Positions 9,109 to 19,790 of a DNA stretch of 64,000 nt are shown here, piece by piece. Position 1 is the first letter of the stretch, and each line of letters starts with the position of its first letter. The position numbers and the translations under genes are program-made. The notes beneath the pieces were generated by a model, which saw only the letters and a program-made list of their open reading frames with translations, was not told the origin of the DNA and made no database searches. The stretch comes from Podocnemis expansa (lineage: Eukaryota; Chordata; Testudines; Podocnemididae), in the NCBI GenBank assembly GCA_007922195.1, contig ML681990.1, forward strand, positions 43,593,655 to 43,657,654. The letters run 5' to 3'.

Positions 9109-12100
9109 TTCGGCCTCCTCCAGACAGGTCCCTTTCCATGTCCTCTGGCCCCTTAAGCCTGGACATAAGCCAGTGTTCTCCACTCCCCCAATGGTTTCTG
9201 GTGAGGACTTGGTCCTCACCGCCACCACAACTTCAGTTCGAATCCTGCTGGTGGGGGGGAGGGGGTCCGTCTCCTGGGCAATTCCGGAGAGGGCTTGCGA
9301 ACCGTTAATCAGTGGTAATGGTTATAATCACCAGAATCGTTGTTAGCTGCCTCCTCCAAACCACGGCAGAGTGCCCACCGTTTGGGCTCTACCTCCCGGA
9401 AGTGACAGAGAGCCCTTCTCCTGCTCTCCTTCCTGGTGAGAATGAGCGGTTCGCAGACAAGGCAGCCTCTTCTTCTTCGGGTAGGTCTAGGGTGTAACCC
9501 TTATTCACACCACTTGTCTGAACATGATGCCTCAGCTCTTGGGAGGTCTCGACCCTCTCACTACCCAACCCCTCTCACCCACCGTGGAGGGCAGAACAGA
9601 AACCTGCTATCTGAACCCCAGTAGGTATCCGATAACCAGCGGGTTTGACCCTAAAGAGCTTTCAAGTCTCTCATCAAAGGGAAAAAACCCACCTTTCCCC
9701 TCTTCGCTTCCTTGGGTGGTGACCCTATTACCCCCTGTGGGGCACATGCAGCGTTTATGGAACACACACCCAACACTGAAGAGTGTACCACCCCATTGTG
9801 GCCCACCCGAACCGAACGGAGCCTCCCCTCATGGGGCCACATTCATACTGGGAACCAACTTCTCACACGCTCCCCATGGATGAGCCCCTATTGTTCGGCC
9901 TCCCCAGGCCAGCGGTCGGAGAACCTTTTATCGGAACCCAACTCTCTCCCTGTGGTATAAATGAGATCGCCTTGTACATCCCTCCCTACCTCTGGCAAGA
10001 CTGGTGTTTTATTCCCCCCCCCCCCCATTAGGGTGTGTGCATACACTTCTAGCTCGAAGCATATGGAACCTCCCTGACCTCATGGAGCAGGTAATCTGCT
10101 CCCACCTGCTGAGTTCTTGGTGCAGACACCAGGACCTGGCCATTAAAAGTATCTGTTGACCAACCCGCTCATGGTCCTTGTGAGGTATGAACCCTCCAGT
10201 ATTCACTGCTTCTGGCTGGTTCTCAGCCTAGGCGAATTCCTTCAGAGAGGTCATGGAAACAGGGCTCCCATTCTGCCACCATTTTTCCAAATATTATTGA
10301 TAAGAGGGTAACCACGATATCAGATGGTGAACCTTCCACCCTCGGAATCCCTCTACCCAGGCCATCAATCACCACTACCCGGGATGTGCCCTCATTCCAG
10401 AACCCCCCCACTCAAGGCCTTGCCCCTCACAGAAGGGACCCATGCCCCCTTCCTATTTCTATCCCTAAGGTGCCGGTTCTCCTATATCCCAATCGGGAAA
10501 TCCTCAGGCCTCAGACATCCAGAGGAGATAACGCACTAATAGTGATGAAATTTCCCAGACTTCTCCCTTCACCATGGGGTCGAGGTCAGAGAGGCTCATC
10601 CCTCCAACCTAGCTGCATTCATAATCGCCACTCGCTCTCTCCACAATGGTTCAGAAACCACCCCCACAGACGGATACAACCCTGGGGCCAATATTCGCAT
10701 TCCAGCGTTTTGTCCAGCGGCCTCTCACATAGTTCAACCCCTGGGGCACAGCCATAGCACCATAGTTATCCCGGCCTAGCTACCAGAGGCTCTCACCCAG
10801 GAGCATCGCAGTACAATTCCATGATGACCCAAGGCTCTCCTAGTCCTAGTAGGCACATCCTAGAATAACATGCTCCTATTCTAAGCGTTTCCTGCGGGGT
10901 TTTGCACTCGTTAAAGCCCACTCTACATCTTCCCTGAAATTCCTCTCAATAACCAGAATTCAGGAACTGGCTGACCCTTGATAGTTTGCCTCCCCAGTAA
11001 GATCTAATACTATCATTAGCATACCCATAGAGGATACTTCAGATACACCGTAAGCATCCTAAAGAGGAGACGGCCAGATGTACCCCATCGGAGTGGCATA
11101 CGCTCACTCCACCCTTTTTGAGAGGAGCCTATCTTCTCCTCCATACTTCCCATCTCTTACCCGGGGCCCTTTCTAAAGGGAGCCTCAATCCTGTTGCGCA
11201 CCCCTGTGCAGCGTTAAGCTAAGCTCGGTCCCACTATGGGACGGTCCTCCCTGATGGCGTGACACCAGGTAGGCCAAAGCGAGTGGTCTTGTAGGCTGCG
11301 GGTGCTAGCATCCAGGCCTGTCGTGCTCAAGAGCCCATCACCAGGCTGTAGTCTTACCACATACAACCCCTTGCGTTAATAGTCCTGCCTCTAAACTTAG
11401 AAGAAGAAGAAAGGGAAGTAGCAGTAGAAGAAGAAAGGGAAGGACATAGGTAGCAGTAGAAGAAGAAAGGGAAGGGCATAGGTAGCAGTAATGCCATTTC
11501 CTTGCCTCTTACAAGCTTACGGATTCTGACACTCCGCCAAAGGGACTGTGAAGGTGCCATTGGTAGCTCACGGAGGCCCAATCACTCCTATCAGGCTCAT
11601 AGAACGTCCCGCCTGTGTCTCTCTTATTTAGTACCATAGGATAAGCCAGGCTTCTCCACACTGGCCCACTCCCTCACTTTAAGAGTGTGCCTTATGGAGT
11701 CTAATGGGCTCCTGCCGTCGATGTCCTGACCGTTTCTGTGAACTAGATTGAATTGTTCCTCTAGATTCCTCTCCCCTGCTCCTGGTATCCACCTCTCCTG
11801 TGCGATACTGCGTACGCCAGTTTCACATACTCAATGTTTTCTGGCTGAGGTCTTACTGCCGTAGGGCCGGGGTGGGGTGGGGGGGGGGTGGACCACAGCC
11901 CTCTCAAGTCCCCGGCCTGGCATATGACCTGCATGCACCTTATGATACCGAACTGAGGGGAAGACAGTCTAATTCTCCTCTTATGGCTTTCTACAGTGCC
12001 TATAATCACCACTGCCAGCCCGACAAATTTAGGGAGTCGGGGAACTCCCCCATAGGAACTGCACCAGCACGTGCTGCTCCTACAACACTAAATCCTAAAT

Positions 12101-12412
12101 CCTCTGGCCTCCACATGCCGTCTGCAAACATCCCTCCTTGACCATAACCACCATGTGCTGGTATCCCTTTCGTGTTAGGTGATCTCAGGCCATCGTGCCC
12201 ACGTACACCATTCGGTGCTTGGGCAATCCGGGCCCAGTTCTTTCCACTGGGTTATGTCCTGCATCCTGAGGTTGCCCTTCCTGGGATAAAGGTCCTTGGG
12301 TCAATTCTTAGACCTTCGAGGGCCTGCTCGTTGGACAGTTACCCTTGTTGGAGTTATGCTGTGCTGAAGGCGGAAGAGCCAGCTCCACCTGCCGTCCATC
12401 AGCATGGCTAGC
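9109..12412. other. Interior of DIRS-like element, no recognisable genes
   Basis: C-rich sequence without an open frame I can name. A possible trace of the pol start (a VGGRxS-like stretch followed by SGNG) lies at about 9245-9340, and a SLKFLSITRIQELAD-like stretch at about 10934-10978 faintly resembles a recombinase segment. Neither is strong. A 32-bp tandem repeat (AGCAGTAGAAGAAGAAAGGG core, about 2.5 copies) lies at 11400-11490, and a G-run at about 11868-11890. Confidence 0.4.
11400..11490. repeat. Short tandem repeat, about 32-bp unit
   Basis: GTAGCAGTAGAAGAAGAAAG followed by GGAAGGRCATAG recurs about two and a half times with few differences. Confidence 0.75.
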
Positions 12413-12525
12413 AGTCACCTATTTCTGAATGTATCCAAGTAGTGCTCGAAGAAGAACGGTGGGTTACTTACCATTAACAATCCTCCTTTGAAATGGGATG
12501 CTCAGATTCATTCAGAGCCCTCCAC
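12413..12525. repeat. Internal complementary (end-junction) region of DIRS-like element
   Basis: CACCTATTTCTGAATGTATC, AAGTAGTGCTCGAAGAAGAA and GGTTACTTACC copy the outer right terminus. They are directly followed by CCTTTGAAATGGGATGCTCA and GATTCATTCAG, which resemble the outer left terminus. In DIRS elements such a region lets the linear copy be completed into a circle during replication. That role is established for the family and inferred here. Confidence 0.65.
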
Positions 12526-12560
12526 CCATCCCCACTTTTGGAGTTGGTGACTCTTAGGAA

Positions 12561-12750
12561 TTGGGGAGAGGCCGGGGGCTGCCACATATATAGCCATGGG
12601 GTGGTGTGGGAGGCTGTGGCCGCCTGCCCTCTTCTGATGGGCTAGGGCAAAAAGTTCTGACCAATCCGGCGCTCCAGCATGGAGACACCTATTTCTGAAT
12701 GAATCCGAGCAGCCCATCTTGAAGAAGGACAGTTACAGGTAAGTAACCCA
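12561..12750 (-). repeat. Right inverted terminal repeat of DIRS-like element
   Basis: It is the reverse complement of the left terminus through GCCACATATATA, GGGCAAAAAGTTCTGACCAA and ACACCTATTTCTGAAT. It ends near CAGTTACAGGTAAGTAACCC, an outer-end sequence typical of these elements. Confidence 0.78.
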
Positions 12751-12751
12751 C

Positions 12752-15700
12752 CGATGTCAAATATAGAGTGGCTATTGACAGAATTGAGTTCATCTTTCAT
12801 TGTCTATGTGAAACAATCATGTTGCACAGAAATTGCTAAGCACCGTACATTGACAAAGTTGAAATCTAGAGGGTACAAAAGGCAAGAGCATCTAACTAGT
12901 GTATCACATGTGGCAAGCTGTCATGATCCCAGTAAGTACAGCAGTGTTCTTTATACAAGATAGTCCAGTTCTTTAAACCTACCACCTGGAGATGTTGCAA
13001 GCTTTTGTAAAGAGATGATCCCAAAACAGAGAATCATCTCTGCAGCTACACTGAAGATGAGTAGACAGGCAGCAGTATTGACTACAAAATGACTGATTGT
13101 TTAGCTGGAGAAAATAACCTTATCACTGCTAAAGGTAAGTACCACCTGACTTGGCACATCTTGTGTATGAGGTCTGAGATGAAAAAGAGTGAGTTCACAA
13201 AAAATTACTGACATCATAGTGCTTTTGTTTCAAAATGAGCTTCAGCATGCAGCCCATCAAGGCCAGGTTTTGGGGCTCTTTGGGGTTTGGCACTGGTACT
13301 GCAATCTTGCAAAGGAAACTGTCACTGAAATTCTACACTCTAACATCGTGGATCATCATTCAAGGAAAAACTCTGAACTCGTATTGGGGATTTATTTCAG
13401 CTGATTTCAATACCTTATTGGTCTTCTGCTTGATGACGAACACTTAAGTACATATTTATAATTGGCTGGAACTATCTCACAAATAACTGGTTCTTCTCAG
13501 GATGATGATGGTCACCATCCCAAAGAAGGCATTTCTGTCACAGCTACATGTTCCATTGAAGATCTGGGAAGAAACTTTTGCAACCTATCTGCAAAGGCTT
13601 CAGTGTCAATGCAGATGATGAGTTGTACATGTCCTTCCACCTGCCGTAGGAAGGCCAATGTCTTCTGGAGGGTGATGCTGATAAAGATAGCCTTGAGAAA
13701 CAAGAATCAGTGAAATATGAGGTTCCTAGTGTAGTTTATTATATATGGTGTGAATACTGAAAAGAAATGGATGCCAAAATGTATTGGTCTTGAGTTCACT
13801 CTCTGTCTAGGCAAAACAATTTATTAATCTTTTTTGAGAAACTAGCCATTATATTAATTATGAAGGAATTTTAAAAGTAGACCCAGCTTTAGCAGAGAAA
13901 ACCCTGCAAATAATGGATGAAGAGAGCGGTGCTGTTCCTTCTAGCCCAGTTCCCAGGAAAATTGCTCAGTGTCTCAGCTGACAATAACATAAGGCTTGGA
14001 TGGTAAAAACATGTTTCATGAACCCAAGTTGCTGCTTGGCTAAGAGGACTTTCCCTGATCTGATGTGGATTAATCCTACTGCCATCAAATAGTACATTTA
14101 GTGTACCTGATTGAGATGACACTGTCATACCAGCCAATGTAAGAAATGGTGTGGGTAAACCAGTGTTCAGGGACCCCATTCACAAAGAATAGCACTCAGT
14201 CTGAAAACTGCAAAGTTGCAGTGCCGGCAAAAGCTTCTGATGTGACATTTTATCATTAAACATTAAAATAAAGACGTGGATGGACAAATTTCAACCAGTT
14301 GCATGTAACAGAACCAGTAGTAAGTACCAGTGGATACTATGTCATTCAAGCCTCTGCCAATAAGGTGGACAGCCTTGTTACTATTGCACTGGTGTGCAAA
14401 CTTGTCGTCAGTGCATGGACAGCAATATGTGATTCTAACAGTTGATAAAGCTCCATACTGTAAACTGAAGGAACAAAAATGGGCCACAGCAAAGTATCGA
14501 GAGTGATTTATACCATGATTAGGAAACCTTCATATTTCAATCAAGTTTCAAAAGCAGTAGGCCAACAAACAGAGGCTTCAGCTCTAGCAGATGCCTGGAT
14601 TGAAGATTGTGTTTTTAGAACAAGCTCAGCAGAACAATCTATGAACTTCAAGTTATAGGCCAAAGCATTGCAGGCTCACAAACTGAGATTTCAAGCACTT
14701 TTGGGCCTGCTTCTTTCAGAGTTCTTGGACTTTATAGCAGCACATGATCAAGAGCTCGAAGAAGATATCAGTAAAGTTCATCAGTCATATTTTTATGGTG
14801 AGCTCATGTCAGTTTGTGCCTCCACATTTTTGACCTGCAAAGAAGACAGTAGTGTGAACTTCAGGCTTTAGTTGGCAGTACATGCATGGATCTGTGCCCA
14901 AAGAGAAGGAAATTGAGAACTGCATCTGTTCACCTTCAAATGTACGTTATCATTGTCTATGAGATATGACCACACAGATTATGCAAGGTAGGATGCAATC
15001 TGCATCTCAGAATTTCATCAGTTACTAATATAAGTGCTCAAGGAGTTTTCACAAGGGAACTTAGTTGTTAACTCAAGTTCAATTAAGTGGACCTTAATCA
15101 GAGCCAAGAGTGGAATTGCAGGCATCACCAAGGCTTGTTCAGCTGCTTGGATATAGACCTTAGTTTACTGTCTGAATATGAAAATAAAATTTCCTTTTTA
15201 TGAACACTTCAGAGACTCAACATTTTCTCTGGGCAGGAACCACCCACTTCATTGCTGCAGAAGATTGGTTAGCAAAACCATAGAAGAAGCGTTGTTGCAT
15301 TCAGAGATCTTAGGACAAGTGCAATGGGACATTTATGTGAAGAAATGTCTTATGACACGGGAGGGAGAGCCTGGACAATATACACAATCATGGTTCACTG
15401 CCCAAAAAAAAAACAAAAAAAAACAAACCAAAACAAAAAAACACAATTCTTCAACTTCTTCCATGCTCTGAGAAGCAGGGGGTGGGTGAGAGGAGAAGTC
15501 AAAGAAAAGGCCCTTAACATGAAGGTAGACACAAATATTCTTCAGTGACTAATCACAGCCTATAAAGCCAGTGGGGCTGTGAATTTGCAATACATTTTGA
15601 AACATGGGTTAATATCTTTCTCTTTGTTGTTAACACAGTCAAATGGCAGCCTAAGAACAGGCACAAAAGCAATACTTGGTAGTGGTTACACTTCATCACT

Positions 15701-16155
15701 TGTCGTGATGTTGGACACTGCAAAACAACTACATGAAAGGGTTTTGAGTGATGCCCTCAGCTTCTAACACACCTTGGTCAAGGTGACCCGGCTTTCAAAG
15801 AAAGAAATGTAGCAGAGTTTTTGTGTGACATGCCAGAAGTCCGAAGAAGTGACAAATCAAGTGCCATGTTCATATGCTTGCAATCATCAGAAGCTCTGCC
15901 TCTGCTGGTGATGCACTTTCCTTTCACATGCAGAGCTCTCATTACCACACACTAGTTTGGAGACAGGCCCACTGCCCAAATATAAAACTTCCTCTTCCAA
16001 ATACAGTGGGTTGGAAATGGAAGGATGGCAATCTGGTGCTACAGCTCATGTTGTTGCCACAAATACCAGCAGACTGCATGGAGGCATGGTTCTGTGATCC
16101 CAAAACAGGGTTCAGAAGTCGCCACAGCAGGTGCAGGACAGCACAACTTATTCTT
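12752..16155 (+). pseudogene. Relic of an unnamed transposon-like protein
   Basis: I cannot name the family, but short stretches in shifting frames recall large proteins I know from fish and invertebrate genomes. In order they are QQYVILTVDKAPYCK (about 14420-14465), YDHTDYAR (14965-14988), GNLVVNSSSIKW (about 15057-15092), HYHTLVWRQAHCPNI and VGWKWKDGNLVLQLML (about 15940-16045). At the end, a region that in relatives is a CxC-rich knuckle reads CDPKTGFRSRHSRCRTAQ, with most cysteines lost. Dozens of stops and an A-rich run at 15404-15440 show it is dead. It begins right after the DIRS-like element, which may have landed inside it. Confidence 0.5.
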
Positions 16156-17589
16156 TACAGTAGGATGTAAATAGAAACAAATAGAACTGTCAATGCATCT
16201 GACATTTTAGTGCTTAAAACAGTATTATCAAATAGGTGTATCATCATAACAGACCCAATTGAATGTTGCGGCAATTTGCCATTGTATACCAAATTTTCTT
16301 GAAATTATCCAGCATTAATATGTGCACTTAACGTGTGTATTAAAATATTTACTTTGTTTAGGCAAGAAAATATTTTCACTTTTTGTAAAAGGTGTTTTAG
16401 ATTGTTGTATTTCTGATTGTTATATTGACTTGTATTCTTTTATTTCAAGATGTTAATGCTCAATTTATAAGCTCATGTATGTGTGCTCATTCATAGTTGT
16501 ATAATATATTAAATTATTTCTAGTACCTCTTGCAAGTAAGAAACTGAAATGCAATAGCTTTGTAAAAGTTGTGCATTTTATTTGGTCACTTTTATTATAT
16601 CCTCCAGCTCATTGAGATACAACTGAACTATGTTAATCCTAAATGAAAAGGAAATAAAGATTTACACTTAAGCAATTTCCATACATTACTTTGGTCTCTT
16701 GTTAGAGGTCTTTATACACAACACGCAGCTTGGCAACAATCATATTTAGATTCTGCATATCCTTGTTATAAAAAGACTGGCTACCATCTTTTAACAAAAA
16801 AATCTGACATTTAACGTCTCTGAAAACCCGACTAATCCATAAGCTTGTGTTCTCTTCCAACTGCAATGCTTCTATCCATTTGTCATTTTCCTTTTACTAG
16901 TTGAATTATTTTTCTTATTTAGTCTTGGCAGGATTCTGTTTTAATCAATAACTGTCAGTAAACGTCGATTTCAGCTGACACACTTAAATCGATGAAAAAA
17001 AATCAATCAGTAACTGTTGGTGTGCCTGCAGGGAATAGGGTATCACTGGCTCCTGCCACCATGCAGGAAGCCCTGTGCAGCCTTGCTATCACAGGAGTGA
17101 GCCAGTGGCTCCCTGACGACAGAGCTCCCTGCTTTGCCTCAGGGCTAATGTCATCTGGTCTCTGGAGGCAACAATATGCAGTGGTGGTTGCCTTGCAGGG
17201 TAGACCTGAGACCGATGGCCAGGACTGACAGAAGGAGGCATAGTACTCAGCAATGAGGGAGGTTACTCCTTTTGCTGAATGACTCCAGTGGTGATTCAGG
17301 GTGAGTCCATTGCAGCCCTTTTGTCACAAGCCTGCTCTCTAATTCACCAGCTGAGAGTGCTGGTGAATGTCTGCTTTGTTTTGCTGTGATCACAGCCTTC
17401 TCCATATCTTGAGGCTTCAGGGGTCAAGTTATCACTGGTGCTGAGTTTCACTATGATGGGCCTGCTCACTCACTTTCCACCCAGTAGTTTGGGAGCTGTT
17501 CCTGGGCTAGAAATGTTAATCAGCAATGCAACCATCACAGCCAAAGAATTTTACTGCAGTTTAAGTCCTGGCGAGGAGGGTCTCTGTTG
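16156..17589. other. Non-coding, partly repeat-derived
   Basis: AT-rich to about 16950. Then a block begins with GTCAGTAAACGTCGATTTCA and becomes GC-richer (17020-17240). A partial mirror of its start, ATTGATGATAATCACTGACA, lies at 18798-18817 beyond the next MITE, so 16960-18820 may be one older DNA element split by the insertion at 17598. No gene is seen. Confidence 0.4.
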
Positions 17590-17597
17590 CACTGGAC

Positions 17598-18679
17598 CAG
17601 ATGTGGTCAAACTGTGGCTCTCAAGCCCTATGTGGCTCTTCAAAGAGGAATTGTGGCTCCCCAAAGAGCACGGCAGGGAAGGGCAGCATGGTGGGAGACA
17701 TGCAAGAAGTGAGCAATGCTCCAGGACAGCAGAGAGGCGGGAGCATGGTAAGAGCTGGCAGGGATGCTCGGGGATGGTGAGAGCTGGCAGGGAAGGGCTG
17801 CGTGGTCGGGAACTGCAGGCAAGTGGCAGCATGGTCAGAGCCCTGCAAGGAAAGGTGGCACCGTCAGAGCAGAGCCCTGCAGGGAAGGGGCAGCAGGGTC
17901 CAGCCAGCAGGGAAGGGCAGCAGCATGGTTGGAGCCCTGCAGGGAAGGGCAGCATTGTCCAGTAGGCAGGAAAAGGGTGGCCTAGTCGGGGTCAGGGTTG
18001 GGGGGACAGAAGTGCGGCATTGTCAGGGAGAGAAGAGAAGGAGCCAGTGTGGTAAGAGATGTCAAGGAAGCAGCAGTGGGGGTGGGAGAGGGAAGCTCGG
18101 CATGGTCGGAGAAGCCACTGCATGTTTAGATTTTCTCATAGGCCCTAATACAGCTTACTCATTGTTAAAATAAAATCATGTTTTACAAGTCTTAAATATT
18201 ATGTAAAATACTAAGAAATGAAAATACAAAGGAGAAAAGTTTAAAACTGAATGTAGATTACTTTCAATTTTTGGCACAACTTACTGCTGTGAAGCATTGT
18301 ATTCCACAATGAGATTCAAAACCTTGTGCAATACTTGGAGATCAGCATCTGAGAGAGCTTTTAGCTACTGCATTGATAAGTTACTGCCCAGATTTTTAAA
18401 AAACTTGCCACAAGCCTGCAGTGCTCTACATCTAGTGACAGCTAAGTTTTTACTGTATAGCCCTAGCTTTCATGGTAACCGCGAGTAATTATTAGAATCT
18501 GATGTTAGTAGGATCAATATTTGCCCTGTTTTTACTATAAAATTAAAGTGTGCAATGAATTTTAATCTTAGTAATTTTTGAGTAGGCAAAAATATGTGGT
18601 TGTATGCCTCAGTGCGGCTCTTGAAGGTTTAATAATCGACTTGTGTGGCTCTTGAGTTCCATAAGTTTGGCCACCCCTG
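17598..18679 (+). mobile_element. hAT MITE family Z, copy 1 (1082 bp)
   Basis: It starts CAGATGTGGTCAAACTGTGG and ends AAGTTTGGCCACCCCTG, flanked by CACTGGAC (17590-17597) and CACTAGAC (18680-18687), 7 of 8 matching. Interior: a G-rich minisatellite (about 17680-18110), then a conserved AT-rich block with TTTTACAAGTCTTAAATATT and TTCAATTTTTGGCACAAC, and an end block with GTGCGGCTCTTGAAGG. The same layout is found at 25499-26478 and, shortened, at 61098-61586. No transposase is encoded. Confidence 0.85.
17680..18110. repeat. G-rich minisatellite inside hAT MITE copy 1
   Basis: Units of about 30 bases with the core GGCAGGGAAGGGCAGCATGG and TCAGAGCC are reiterated roughly a dozen times with substitutions. 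The strong strand asymmetry gives long open frames that are not genes. Confidence 0.8.
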
Positions 18680-18687
18680 CACTAGAC

Positions 18688-19224
18688 CAGGATGAGTGTA
18701 ACTTCCATGCACCTTGTGCCTCAGTGTACTGACACCAGTGCCTATGTAGGGACTCCCCTGCAGCCCACTGTCAACATTTATTTATTAAAAATAAAAATTG
18801 ATGATAATCACTGACATTGGAAAAAAATAAGTCTTTTTCTGCCAAGCCTATTAATATTGTGTTAGGACTTGGGCCCCAGCCTTAATGTGCTAGGCACTCC
18901 ACAGATACATAAGAAAGACATCATTACTCTTAAGAGTTTATAGTCTAAGAAATGTTCTTAGTTAGGTTCTCCCTCCCATTAAAAATAGCTCAGTTTGGTA
19001 GGGACATATTGTGCCCAGTAGCAAGCATTCAATGGTTTTCGCTGTGCTGTTTTTCACATGTTGGGAATGCTGTGTTCCTCGTGTGCCTCTCAGAGGATAA
19101 TACTGTTCTCTAGCATTACTAAGCCAATTTCTTCCATGTATTGGTGATATTTTGCTTCTGTCACCTTTCATTCTGTTTCAGGGACATTCCCAGTTCTGTC
19201 AGGGTTACACAGCTTGGTTAGGAA
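18688..19224. other. Non-coding with an ancient SINE/LINE fragment
   Basis: At about 18860-18950, GGCCCCAGCCTTAATGTGCTAGGCACT and TTAAGAGTTTATAGTCTA match the consensus style of an old amniote repeat (TGTGCTAGGCACTGTAC, AAGAGCTTACAATCTAA). Otherwise nothing is recognised. Confidence 0.45.
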
Positions 19225-19256
19225 ACAGGTATTCAGGGCTAGTTTGTAATCAGGAG
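19225..19256 (+). repeat. 32-bp direct repeat, left copy
   Basis: It begins ACAGGTATTCAGGGCTAG and ends TTTGTAATCAGGAG, matching 19759-19790 at 30 of 32 positions. The two copies bracket the DIRS gag fragment. Confidence 0.85.
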
Positions 19257-19758
19257 TCCTTTATTCCCTGTCCTTGATGGTCCTTGATTTAAAGGACAGG
19301 CAGATGGCGCACATGGTGACCATGTGGCTTTCACCCAGGCACCGGAGGCACTTCTCGTGTGGATTGTCCCACAGGAAGGCCTTGCCGCCTTCGGCACAGG
19401 GCTTAAACCCCGGCATGGCGGACAGCTTCAGAGCGCGGTGTTGTGGTCCGGAAAGGGAGACCTTCTTCGGTGGGACTAAGTCCACAAATAGGTTCTCCCA
19501 GTCAGGCGAGAGGCTCATACAGCAATGATGGACAGGCTGCTTGCTAAGCAAGGAGTGGGCAGTTCCACAACTGACACTAAGGTGGAAGAAATGAAACTGG
19601 GGAGGGGCTGGATGGTGGCCACATATATAGCCACGGGGTGGCATGGGGGCGGTGGCTGCCTACCCTCTTGTGAGAGGCTAGGGCAAAAAGTTCCGACCAA
19701 TCCGGCACTCCGACACGGAGATGCCTATATTTGAATGTATCCAAGCAGCACTTGAAGA
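19257..19758 (-). mobile_element. Truncated DIRS-like fragment (terminus plus gag start)
   Basis: Read on the minus strand, this begins with the outer terminus (CTTCAAGTGCTGCTTGGATA, then GGGCAAAAAGTTCCGACCAA on the other strand). It continues through the gag start MPGFKPCAEGGKAFLWD, HEKCLRCLGESH and CAICLSFKSRTIKDRE, where it stops abruptly at the direct repeat. Compared with the copy at 7572, the second Cys of the first CxxC is Gly (CAEG for CAEC). The gag part is 19261 to about 19440. The fragment is 502 bases, lacks the other terminus and cannot move. Confidence 0.85.
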
Positions 19759-19790
19759 ACAGGTCTTCAGGGCTAATTTGTAATCAGGAG
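19759..19790 (+). repeat. 32-bp direct repeat, right copy
   Basis: It begins ACAGGTCTTCAGGGCTAA and ends TTTGTAATCAGGAG, with two mismatches to 19225-19256. Confidence 0.85.

Larger units (their letters stand above)
7245..12750 (+). mobile_element. DIRS-like retroelement (tyrosine-recombinase class), degenerate
   Basis: Two inverted terminal repeats bound this element. The left (about 7250-7415) contains CATCAGATTGATCAGAACTT, TTTTGCCCTAAC and TATATATGTGGCTGCC. The right (about 12561-12745) contains the same words on the other strand. A gag relic lies at 7572-9108. A block near the right end (12413-12525) repeats the outer ends of both termini side by side, as the internal complementary region of DIRS elements does. 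Total length, about 5.5 kb, is normal for DIRS. Reverse transcriptase, RNase H, methylase and recombinase are not recognisable between 9350 and 12400, so the interior is either badly decayed or unrelated. Confidence 0.78.

Noticed and set aside
9109..12400. Possible DIRS reverse transcriptase and recombinase in the interior of the element.
   Set aside because: Only isolated short resemblances were found (near 9245 and 10934). None of the expected motif series (AYFHI, YLDD, FATREN) appears in order.
17438..17965. A 175-codon open frame rich in Gly, Arg and Gln.
   Set aside because: It starts outside the MITE and runs into its minisatellite. The repeats produce periodic peptides in every frame, so it is not a gene.
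17680..18110. Regularly spaced repeats considered as a CRISPR-like or satellite array.
   Set aside because: The units are adjacent and diverged with no unique spacers, and the sequence is vertebrate. It is a minisatellite within a MITE.
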